Below, in pieces: positions 1 to 6,255 of a stretch of 6,382 nt of DNA (its first letter is position 1; every line of letters starts with the position of its first letter). Source of the stretch: Lachnospiraceae bacterium (GTDB lineage: Bacteria; Bacillota; Clostridia; Lachnospirales; Lachnospiraceae); NCBI GenBank assembly GCA_900770535.1, contig CAAHDV010000220.1, forward strand, positions 1 to 6,382, given 5' to 3'. The position numbers were made by a program, and so were the translations under genes. The notes beneath the pieces were generated by a model, which saw only the letters and a program-made list of their open reading frames with translations, made no database searches and was not told the DNA's origin.

Positions 1-743
1 AGCGTTTCCGTGTTGAGGACCGTTCCATAACAAAAATCAGCCAGGGAGATTTCGTTTCCCTTCAGGCTGATCCTTAAATTTCCCTTCACGGCAAGCTCCT
101 GGGCGTATTCCTCCAGGTAAACCTGAGATAACACCTCCTTGTCGTTCATAGCTTCATCGACATCCGGATGATATTCGGACAGAATGGATACCACTCTTGT
201 TCTCAGCACGTTTTCAAATACTTTGGTGCCACCCAGGACCGCAACGCTGAACACCCGCTGATAGACCGGCTCCTTCAGCTTTTCCAGTGCATCCAGACAG
301 ATAAAAAGCGGTTCCCCGTACTTTTCCAGATCCGCAGGCTGTTTTCCCTTTTCCAGAGCCTCCTCCAGATTCCGGTAATAGGCCTTCAGCCATCCAGTCT
401 GTGCTTTCCTGCTCCATGTCTGAATCTTCTCTTTCTCCGACGCAAGACGCTCCCATTTTGGAATCAGGCCCAGCAGCTCATAGAACTGCCCGGCCTGTTC
501 CAGACGATAGGTAATCTTTTCGATATCATTTCCGTATTCGAGCCACTTAATCTGGATCAGTCCACGCTGTTCCAGTTTCCTGGCTTCCTCCAGAAGTTCC
601 GTTTTCCCTGCCCGGTTAAAATCCTCCTGCTGGATTTTCAGGCTCCGGTTCCCCGAAGCCTCCTTGCGCCAGTCCACACTGCTGCCTTCGATCTTCTCCA
701 GAATCCGGTGTATCAGATAATCGTTCTCCCGCTTATTCTTCAT
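1..743 (-). CDS. jetD: Wadjet protein JetD, N-terminal part (TOPRIM nuclease, truncated by window edge)
   Basis: An open frame runs from the ATG at 743-741 off the left end of the window: 247 complete codons plus two bases, with no stop. The peptide begins MKNKRENDYLIHRILEKIE and ends ADFCYGTVLNTET. In the family, JetD is a homodimeric nuclease related to topoisomerase VI A/Spo11. It has an N-terminal arm and winged-helix (CAP-like) part and a C-terminal TOPRIM domain (DUF2220 region) that cuts the target plasmid. The visible part matches the N-terminal arm: helical DNA-binding-like segments (TELLEEARKLEQRGLIQIKW, then GNDIEKITYRLE) and the segment FSVAVLGGTKVFEN at about 165-178. That segment resembles a conserved phrase before the TOPRIM domain in JetD proteins. 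Full-length members are usually about 400 residues, so the catalytic acidic residues are not visible here and activity cannot be judged. It overlaps the end of jetC by 11 bases. The call depends strongly on the jetABC context, which is unambiguous. Confidence 0.85.
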   Translation of the reverse strand, partial: MKNKRENDYLIHRILEKIEGSSVDWRKEASGNRSLKIQQEDFNRAGKTELLEEARKLEQRGLIQIKWLEYGNDIEKITYRLEQAGQFYELLGLIPKWERLASEKEKIQTWSRKAQTGWLKAYYRNLEEALEKGKQPADLEKYGEPLFICLDALEKLKEPVYQRVFSVAVLGGTKVFENVLRTRVVSILSEYHPDVDEAMNDKEVLSQVYLEEYAQELAVKGNLRISLKGNEISLADFCYGTVLNTET

Positions 744-3700
744 CCTCTTCCTCTGCAAGATCTTCCTTTAACTGCTCAAACTCCGGTTTCTCAAATTCCT
801 GAATGGAAATATTTTTCTTGTTCGGATTCGCAAAGACAAAAATCTTGTCCACAGTCTCCAGATAGTTCTGGATCTTGTCATTGGTGGCACTGATGAGGGC
901 CTGGAATCCAAGTCCGCGGATCAGCTTGATGCAGCTGGCCACCTTTTCCGCATCCATCTTGGAGAATGCCTCATCCAGCACCACCAGGCGGATGGTCGGA
1001 TTTCGCCGCAGACCCGGCTTTAAGTCGATCTTGTAGGCCTGGGCGAAGCTTGCCAGCAGCGCCACATAAAGGGGGTTCTGCCCCTCGCCGCCGGAGTTTT
1101 TGCGGATCATCTTGCTTAAACGGATTTTAATGGTTTCGTCCTCATTCTGAATCAGCTGCTGCATATCGAAGGAAAGATACGTCCGGTAATCGGCGTATTT
1201 TTCCATATTGCGCTTAGCCGTCTCCATCTCCTCCGGGGTTGCGTGATCCGGCGGAATGAAGATGTCAATCAGCTCATTGATCAGCGGGCCATACTGGCTC
1301 TCATGCTCCATGGTGAAGAGATTCAGCTGATTGTCCAGCCCAATATCCAGATCGGACGGCTTGATCTGCAGCGCGTCATCCATGAACATGTCATAAAACC
1401 GTCCATCGCTGCCTTTGTTTTTTCCAATATAGAACTGATAGCGGTCCTTACCGAAATCCAGGTGGCTGATGATTCGGTTCAGCTCGTCCTTTTGCTGCAG
1501 TGCTTCCTTGATGGCACTGCGGATCTTGTACATGAAGTCGTCCTTAAAATGCTCCACCGCTGCCTTCGCCTGTTCCGCGGCACGTTTCCGGTATTCCTCC
1601 AGGCGGTCACAGGAAAGATCATCCAGTAATTTCTGATACTCTTCGTTGTTCTCGGATTCGGCAGAAAAATTACGGTGCGGATATGTACGCAGATATCCAT
1701 TGCGGACCTCCCTCAGCTTCTGCATTTCCGCATCCTGCTTCTCCTGAGCTTTTGCCTGTCCGCGCAGGTATTCCCCGCGCAGCAGGTCGTAGCGGATGGC
1801 GGCACCGCTCTCCTGCTTCTGTTCCAGAAGCTTCTGAAACTCCCCGTCAAACTCCGGCCGGGCCTGATAGTTCCGTTCCTTGTCTGCCAGGAAGCCCTCT
1901 AACTGGAGCAGTTCCTGTTTTTCTTTCTCTCCATCCCGTTTCGCGCGGTCCTCATTCAGTTTCAGCTGATCCAGCACCTTTTCCCGGCGCCTGCACAGCT
2001 CCACAAGGGATGCCCGCTCTTCTTCCCATGCAGCCACGTTCTGGCTCTTTAACTGTTCCAGACGCTCCCTTAAGTTTTTCTGCTCCTGCTGCTTTTTCGC
2101 ATAATCTGCCTTATCCTTTTTCCAGCCCAGATACACTTCCAGATCCTGGCTCAAAAATTCCAGGCCCAGCACGCGCTCCCCGTCGCTTAACATGGTCTGC
2201 AGCGGCTCCAGCTCCTCCTGCAGATTCCGGATGGATTCCTCCAGAAGTTTCACTCTCTGGCGCATGCTCTTCTTTCCAATATAAGCGGACCGGGTGTAGA
2301 GATCCGGGTTGATGTGCTGGATCCGGTAACTGTGATACAGCACGCAGTCCCTGGTAATGCCGATGCGGTGGCTGCGCAGCTCGTCCACACTGTCACACTT
2401 GATGACTTTGCCAAGCTGGAAATTAATATAGGCCTGGGCGTAATCGCGTCCGGCCTCCACCTCTTCGGCCAGCGCACCCTCTAACACCAACTGTTCGTCT
2501 GCCAGAACCTTCTCGGTATCCAGCACAGCCACCCGGTAATATTTTTTCGGATCCAGCTCCTTGTAGATTTCCATTGCCGTTTTCGCGTACTTTGGCTCCA
2601 CCGTCAAAAGCAGCTTGTTGTTGCCGAGATAACCCTCAATGGCATTGCGCCAGGCATCGTCCCGCACTTCCAGAAGGTCTGCAAGCACCTCTACCTCCAC
2701 ACTCTTTCCGGTCTTTAAAAAGAGCTGGGTCTGCAGAATATCCCGCACCGCTTCCAGCTCCTTCGGATAAGCTTTGTTTCCGGCTTTTAACTGGGTAATC
2801 TCCTCCTGAGCTTTGGTCAGTTCTTTATTTTTCTCCCGGATCTGGCTGCGGGCATCCTGCATCTGGCGCTCCACTTCTTTCCGCATCTGAAGCAGGTCTT
2901 CCTGCAGGCGTTTTAAGGCTTCCTCACTGATCTCGCCCTTCTCAAAGGCTTCGATATCCCAGAGGGTGCGGTTGGATGTGATTTCTTCCTCATTCCAGGC
3001 TGCAAGCTTTTCTGCCGTCTGTTTCCAGCGGGCCTGGCTGCTGCCCAGATGCTCCACCAGTTCATTGACAGCCTTTAACTGACTTTTCAGTTCTTCGTAG
3101 CCGCTGCTGGAAATCTTGCGCAGAAGCTCCTCGCTTTTCGCCGTCAGATCCTGAATCTCGGTCTCCATGGCAGCCGCATCCTGCGCCGCCTTCTCCTGGT
3201 CCGCCGCCAGCGCCTGAATCTTATCCTGGCTTTCCTGGATTCTCCGGCGGTCCTGCAGCATGTCAAACTTCCCTGCAAAATATCCGCACTGTTCTTTCTC
3301 TTCCCAGGCCGCAGCCATGGCCGCATGCTGCGCGCAGATGGCTTTCAGGCTCTCAATCTCCCTGCAGGTATCCTCAATCCGGTGGCGCAGGCGTCCGTAT
3401 TCCGTCACGCTCTGCTGCATGTCCTCGATGTGAATATCCTGCTCCATGCAGATGTACTCTTTGACAAAGTCCTCCAGCTTGATATTCATGCGGAACGGGA
3501 TCGCGCGCTTGAACAGCAGCGGGAACTTCTCCGCGTCCAGACCGCCCAGATAGATATCGTAAAGCTGCTTGCGGAATCGCTCATTGTGGGAGCCAAAATA
3601 ACATTCTTCTTTGGAATAATTCGCCAGCAGCCAGTTTTTTACCTCGTCAATGGACATGGTGCGGTCTGCTTTGCGGTACTCATGATCCGGAATCGGTCCC

Positions 3701-4116
3701 TTATGCCAGAAAAACATGCGCCCAATCTCGTTGGTAGCGGTTTCTACATCAAATACCACGCCCACGCACTGGCAGGCACCGGTATCGGTCTGGCGCAGCT
3801 CCAGCACAATGGTGCTTGAAAAGTTCTGGTTGCGCAGATAAGAGAAGCTGTTGTCTTCTCCGATATTGATCATGCCGCGCAGATACTCGATCAGGCTCCG
3901 GTCGGAATCATCGGCGGCAGCCTTGTTGAAAAAGCCCCGGCCATCCGTGTTGGCATACAGCACAAGCTGCATCGCATCGATCACGGTGGATTTTCCGCTT
4001 CCGGAGTGACCGGTAAAAAAGTTGATCCCATCGTCAAAGGACAGGGTTCTGTGTTTTATGTAATGCCAGTTGTTCAGGCAGATCCTGGACAGGGCTTCAA
4101 ATCTCTGATTCTCCAT
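733..4116 (-). CDS. jetC: Wadjet protein JetC, MukB-like SMC ATPase
   Basis: This is a 1127-residue SMC-family ATPase, the motor of the Wadjet loop-extruding complex. Numbering from the chosen start (MENQRF), the Walker A motif GHSGSGKST is at 36-44 with the nucleotide-binding Lys at 42. The ABC signature SGGEGQ is at 1008-1013, and Walker B RLVVLDEAF at 1043-1051 with D1048 and catalytic E1049. The D-loop SKMD is at 1052-1055. The N-terminal head spans about 1-235. Long Glu/Lys/Gln-rich coiled-coil arms lie at about 236-447 and 613-855 and flank a globular hinge at about 448-612. The C-terminal head follows. The hinge has no CxxC, so this is MukB/SMC-like and not a Rad50 zinc-hook protein. 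At the usual H-loop position the sequence reads ISATNDK with no histidine. An upstream in-frame ATG at 4161 would add MYARCLRHSAKEKRK, but it lacks a family-like extension and overlaps jetB more deeply. The gene overlaps jetB by 20 bases and jetD by 11. The C-terminus is acidic (AEEEDEE). Confidence 0.93.
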   Translation of the reverse strand: MENQRFEALSRICLNNWHYIKHRTLSFDDGINFFTGHSGSGKSTVIDAMQLVLYANTDGRGFFNKAAADDSDRSLIEYLRGMINIGEDNSFSYLRNQNFSSTIVLELRQTDTGACQCVGVVFDVETATNEIGRMFFWHKGPIPDHEYRKADRTMSIDEVKNWLLANYSKEECYFGSHNERFRKQLYDIYLGGLDAEKFPLLFKRAIPFRMNIKLEDFVKEYICMEQDIHIEDMQQSVTEYGRLRHRIEDTCREIESLKAICAQHAAMAAAWEEKEQCGYFAGKFDMLQDRRRIQESQDKIQALAADQEKAAQDAAAMETEIQDLTAKSEELLRKISSSGYEELKSQLKAVNELVEHLGSSQARWKQTAEKLAAWNEEEITSNRTLWDIEAFEKGEISEEALKRLQEDLLQMRKEVERQMQDARSQIREKNKELTKAQEEITQLKAGNKAYPKELEAVRDILQTQLFLKTGKSVEVEVLADLLEVRDDAWRNAIEGYLGNNKLLLTVEPKYAKTAMEIYKELDPKKYYRVAVLDTEKVLADEQLVLEGALAEEVEAGRDYAQAYINFQLGKVIKCDSVDELRSHRIGITRDCVLYHSYRIQHINPDLYTRSAYIGKKSMRQRVKLLEESIRNLQEELEPLQTMLSDGERVLGLEFLSQDLEVYLGWKKDKADYAKKQQEQKNLRERLEQLKSQNVAAWEEERASLVELCRRREKVLDQLKLNEDRAKRDGEKEKQELLQLEGFLADKERNYQARPEFDGEFQKLLEQKQESGAAIRYDLLRGEYLRGQAKAQEKQDAEMQKLREVRNGYLRTYPHRNFSAESENNEEYQKLLDDLSCDRLEEYRKRAAEQAKAAVEHFKDDFMYKIRSAIKEALQQKDELNRIISHLDFGKDRYQFYIGKNKGSDGRFYDMFMDDALQIKPSDLDIGLDNQLNLFTMEHESQYGPLINELIDIFIPPDHATPEEMETAKRNMEKYADYRTYLSFDMQQLIQNEDETIKIRLSKMIRKNSGGEGQNPLYVALLASFAQAYKIDLKPGLRRNPTIRLVVLDEAFSKMDAEKVASCIKLIRGLGFQALISATNDKIQNYLETVDKIFVFANPNKKNISIQEFEKPEFEQLKEDLAEEEDEE
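749..754 (-). promoter_or_regulatory. jetD ribosome binding site inside the jetC acidic tail
   Basis: AGAGGA on the minus strand is 5 bases before the jetD ATG (743-741). It is made of the GAG/GAA codons for the last acidic residues of JetC. It supports the chosen jetD start and coupled translation. Confidence 0.75.
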
Positions 4117-4714
4117 CTTCCTCTTCTCCTTCGCGGAATGTCTCAAGCAGCGCGCGTACATCGTCTCCCATCAGGATCACATTGACCGTGGGATAGATGA
4201 CAAGGCGGCTGAAACCGTCCAGATCTTCCAGTACATCTAACGGTTCGATGACCTGATACTTTTTCAGGAATGCCAGGCTCCGGCGAATATCCGACACAGA
4301 CGGCTGCCTTTTTAACAGGCGGTAGCTGCCGATTTTTTCGTTGATCTCGCTTAAGGTCGTCACCACATTCACGGAAGTGGATACCGAGGACATCTGCTCG
4401 TCGTAGATCAGCTTCAGGATCAGCACGTAGAGCGTTGCAAGCTTTGATAACTTTTCTCCTACCACCTGCTCCCCGCGGATATATATGAGCCCAAGCTGGC
4501 TGTTCTCCACAACCTCAATTCCCATGATGGCAAAATAGCTTCGGATAAATTCCAGATGCTGGTTGCACTGGTAAAACTCCGGGTTCGTCTGGTAGCGCTT
4601 TGATTTCCGGTCGTAGGTGCGTTCCAGGAGAAATGTCTGCCGGTACAACAGGCGGATACTCTCGGAAACCTGTTCCTGTTCTGCCCCGGAAAGTGCTTCA
4701 TAATAATCGATCAT
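4097..4714 (-). CDS. jetB: Wadjet protein JetB, MukE-like subunit (DUF4194 type)
   Basis: This 205-residue protein fits the DUF4194/JetB family in size and place. In the family, JetB is the MukE-like partner that binds the JetA kleisin and helps hold DNA against the JetC heads. Visible features are an N-terminal helical segment rich in Gln, Arg and Tyr (about 1-60), then a region with NSQLGLIYIRGEQ, a pattern of paired strands. From about residue 85 a winged-helix-like section follows: helix KLATLYVLILKLIYDEQ, a serine-threonine-valine stretch, helix PSVSDIRRSLAFLKKYQVI, and the wing strands SRLVIYPTVNVIL. The C-terminus is strongly acidic (EGEEEDGESE). It starts 3 bases after jetA stops and overlaps jetC by 20 bases. 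The DUF4194 assignment comes from recognition of the pattern and context, not from a search. Confidence 0.85.
   Translation of the reverse strand: MIDYYEALSGAEQEQVSESIRLLYRQTFLLERTYDRKSKRYQTNPEFYQCNQHLEFIRSYFAIMGIEVVENSQLGLIYIRGEQVVGEKLSKLATLYVLILKLIYDEQMSSVSTSVNVVTTLSEINEKIGSYRLLKRQPSVSDIRRSLAFLKKYQVIEPLDVLEDLDGFSRLVIYPTVNVILMGDDVRALLETFREGEEEDGESEI
4126..4131 (-). promoter_or_regulatory. jetC ribosome binding site inside the jetB acidic tail
   Basis: AAGGAG on the minus strand lies 9 bases before the ATG at 4116-4114, with a second purine block AGAGGA (4124-4119) closer to it. These bases also encode the Glu-Gly-Glu-rich tail of JetB. The site favours the start at 4116 over the in-frame ATG 15 codons upstream. 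Confidence 0.75.
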
Positions 4715-4717
4715 CGG

Positions 4718-6094
4718 TTACTCCTTTCTTACAAACACCAGCCCCGGATACCGGTAGCCCGCATGCTCCACCATCGGCGCCTCCTGATCCAGCACCCGGT
4801 AGGGACTGTCCTTGCGCACCGAGTCATCGTACGCCAGCACCAGCTTTTCAAAGTCTTCCAGGGAAGACACGGTATCGCTGGTCACTGTATACCGGCCATC
4901 CACCATCCGGTCCAGCACAAAGGAACGGATCTGCCTGCGGCTGTAGCGGTTCTTCATGCGGTTAAGCTGCAAAATTTCATCCCGGGTGAGTTCTTCCATC
5001 TCCTCCTCCGGCGCCAGCTCCGCCGCGAAATCCTGACGGGATTTGCGCCGTTTGTAGAGGGAGCGGTCGGAAATGACGGTAAACTGGGAAAAGTTCATCT
5101 TCGATGCGGTGAGTGCCAGCTTTTGCTCCAGTTCCTCATCCGAAGAACCAGAAAGTTCATTCAGCACCTGGATTACCATTCCCTTCATGTTGTCATCCTG
5201 ATTCAGCAGATAGTTTAACCTTGTCACCGTAGCTCGGATGTATTTGGTATGCTCCGTATCCATGTTCATGATGCGGTGCTCGATGTCATCAAAGCCCCGG
5301 TCAATCAGATCTAGCTGGCTGATGATATCCTCCGGCGTGATATCCAGGCCGCGAAGCTGCTTGTTGCGCACGCAGACCCGCTCCAGCCATGCTGTATCCT
5401 GTCGCATCTGGGACAGCCACTGCTTGATGTCCGTTTTATACAGATAAAAGTTGTCGGATGTCTTTAAGATGTGGTACTTTTTCCGCACGATTTCTTCCAC
5501 ATAGCCGTCCAGATGCTCCCGCAGCAGGTCTCCATAATTTTTCTGTTCCAGAAGACTGGCGAAAAAGCGGTCCATGTTGTGGAGCATATCCTGCAGCGTC
5601 TTATTCAGCTTGCGGGTGTTGATGAGCGCTGTCTTTAACAGGGAAATGTTGCAGCGCGGGTCATTCTTGAAGGCAAACAAGATCGCGTACACATTCTGGA
5701 TATAGACCTGGGTAGCATCCTCATCCTCTCCCGCCAGATGCGTGAAGGCATCCACAAACACCGCCGCGTAATCCGGAATGACGATATTCACCGTCATGTT
5801 GTGGTAGTCATCCACCTTGCGGAGCCACCCGGCCTTTAACAGCCAGTTTAAGATTCGCGTGGAAAGGGGCTCCAGCATGTCCAGTTCATCTTCCAGCTCG
5901 TCCTGCACCATCACGACGCGGGTCTTGGCGAAATAATCGCTCAGAGTCTGGATGCAGATTTCCCGGCTTAAATAATAGTTGCTGTACTGGTATTCCTCGT
6001 TGATCTGCAGAAGCGCGTCAATATAGACCTGCCGGTTTCTGGACCGGAACAGGCCCCAGAACGAATCCGGTATTTCCAAAAACAGATTTGCCAT
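4718..6094 (-). CDS. jetA: Wadjet protein JetA, MukF-like kleisin subunit
   Basis: This 458-residue cytosolic protein has no signal peptide or membrane segment. I identify it as JetA from its length, its position ahead of JetB and JetC homologues, and its resemblance to the JetA/DUF5716-type proteins of Firmicutes. The opening MANLFLEIPDSFWGLF is characteristic of that group as I recall it. Residues about 20-112 look like a winged-helix domain (helices around VYIDALLQINEEY and STRILNWLLKAGWL, then the strand TVNIVIPDYA). Residues about 120-345 are mainly helical. An acidic linker (APEEEMEEL, about 362-370) leads to a second, winged-helix-like C-terminal region at about 350-458. In this family the two ends of the kleisin contact the neck and cap of the two JetC heads, and the middle recruits JetB. 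It is the first gene of the operon; the TAA stop is 3 bases before the jetB start. The Wadjet subtype is not certain: it does not look like the DUF3375-type JetA of type I, so type II or III is more likely. Confidence 0.85.
   Translation of the reverse strand: MANLFLEIPDSFWGLFRSRNRQVYIDALLQINEEYQYSNYYLSREICIQTLSDYFAKTRVVMVQDELEDELDMLEPLSTRILNWLLKAGWLRKVDDYHNMTVNIVIPDYAAVFVDAFTHLAGEDEDATQVYIQNVYAILFAFKNDPRCNISLLKTALINTRKLNKTLQDMLHNMDRFFASLLEQKNYGDLLREHLDGYVEEIVRKKYHILKTSDNFYLYKTDIKQWLSQMRQDTAWLERVCVRNKQLRGLDITPEDIISQLDLIDRGFDDIEHRIMNMDTEHTKYIRATVTRLNYLLNQDDNMKGMVIQVLNELSGSSDEELEQKLALTASKMNFSQFTVISDRSLYKRRKSRQDFAAELAPEEEMEELTRDEILQLNRMKNRYSRRQIRSFVLDRMVDGRYTVTSDTVSSLEDFEKLVLAYDDSVRKDSPYRVLDQEAPMVEHAGYRYPGLVFVRKE
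4721..4727 (-). promoter_or_regulatory. jetB ribosome binding site
   Basis: AAAGGAG on the minus strand is a near-perfect Shine-Dalgarno sequence 6 bases before the jetB ATG (4714-4712). It sits inside the last codons of jetA. This decides the jetB start and makes termination-reinitiation coupling with jetA likely. Confidence 0.85.
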
Positions 6095-6103
6095 AAGTAA
6101 GTT

Positions 6104-6109
6104 TCCTTT
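6104..6109 (-). promoter_or_regulatory. jetA ribosome binding site
   Basis: AAAGGA on the minus strand lies 9 bases before the ATG at 6094-6092. It supports this start for jetA, where the peptide begins MANLFLEIPDSFW. Confidence 0.75.
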
Positions 6110-6148
6110 GTTATTTGTATCAGAAAGCGTAATTTACTATGATATCCG

Positions 6149-6188
6149 AAAAATGCTGCTGCCCAGGTTTTGCCTGCTGCAGCAGCAT
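6149..6188 (-). terminator. Rho-independent terminator after pgi
   Basis: Bases 6153-6162 (ATGCTGCTGC on the plus strand) pair perfectly with 6179-6188. A small internal loop follows, then a further 4-bp stem (6164-6167 with 6173-6176) closing a 5-base loop. Reading the minus strand, the hairpin is followed directly by a run of five T (6153-6149). This fits an intrinsic terminator for pgi transcription, about 70 bases after its stop codon and about 55 bases before jetA. In the other direction the hairpin is followed by CTTTATT, a weaker T-rich tract, so modest bidirectional activity is possible. Incomplete termination could let pgi transcription leak into jetA. Confidence 0.75.
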
Positions 6189-6218
6189 CTTTATTCCATT
6201 CCATGTTGTGGATGTACA

Positions 6219-6239
6219 CCTGACGGAAAAACCGGCAGG
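6219..6239 (-). other. Small imperfect hairpin just downstream of the pgi stop
   Basis: Bases 6219-6226 (CCTGACGG) and 6232-6239 (CCGGCAGG) are complementary except for one central mismatch, and they close a five-base loop of A (T on the minus strand). It starts about 17 bases past the pgi stop. No T-run follows it on the minus strand, so it is not a terminator on its own. It may protect the 3' end of the pgi mRNA, or be chance. Confidence 0.3.
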
Positions 6240-6255
6240 CCGCATCCGTTGCTGA

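Larger units (their letters stand above)
6095..6255 (-). promoter_or_regulatory. pgi-jetA intergenic region, presumed to hold the jet promoter
   Basis: This 161-bp gap must hold the jet operon promoter unless the operon relies on read-through from pgi. After the terminator hairpin only about 55 bases remain before the jetA start, and they are AT-rich. The best -10-like hexamer is TATCAT (minus strand, 6144-6139; five of six matches to TATAAT). A 17-base spacer would put its -35 inside the terminator hairpin, where the bases (CCTGGG) do not match the consensus. A second weak candidate, TACAAA (6119-6114), has no good -35 either. I therefore see no convincing sigma-A promoter. No clear operator palindrome is visible apart from the hairpins. 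Confidence 0.35.

Noticed and set aside
168..893. Plus-strand open frame of 241 codons across the jetD-jetC junction
   Set aside because: It lies antisense to two well-supported overlapping genes. The peptide is Leu/Pro/Gln/Phe-rich, as expected from reading Glu/Lys/Gln-rich coding DNA backwards. No family resemblance was seen.
1683..2312. Plus-strand open frame of 209 codons within jetC
   Set aside because: It is antisense to the JetC coiled coil. The Pro/Ala/Ser-rich, low-complexity product is typical of a shadow frame, and another plus-strand frame overlaps the same stretch.
3325..3819. Plus-strand open frame of 164 codons within jetC
   Set aside because: It is the mirror of the conserved JetC N-terminal head region. 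No ribosome binding site or recognisable domain was seen.
733..4116. JetC as SbcC/Rad50 or as chromosomal MukB
   Set aside because: There is no zinc-hook CxxC and no SbcD neighbour. A MukB-like kleisin set followed by a JetD-type gene points to Wadjet (also called MksBEFG-type in some literature), and a housekeeping condensin is less likely.
4117..4161. Longer JetC start at 4161
   Set aside because: The extra 15 residues (MYARCLRHSAKEKRK) come from the frame opposite the JetB acidic tail, and the ATG at 4116 has a better-placed Shine-Dalgarno and a typical SMC N-terminus.
6153..6188. GCTGCTGC/GCAGCAGC as a trinucleotide repeat or CRISPR-like repeat
   Set aside because: The two copies are inverted arms of a single hairpin with a T-run, which a terminator explains better. 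There are no further copies in the window.
5968..6219. Minus-strand open frame of 83 codons starting upstream of jetA
   Set aside because: It overlaps the jetA 5' end in another frame and passes straight through the terminator hairpin. The peptide shows no recognisable family.
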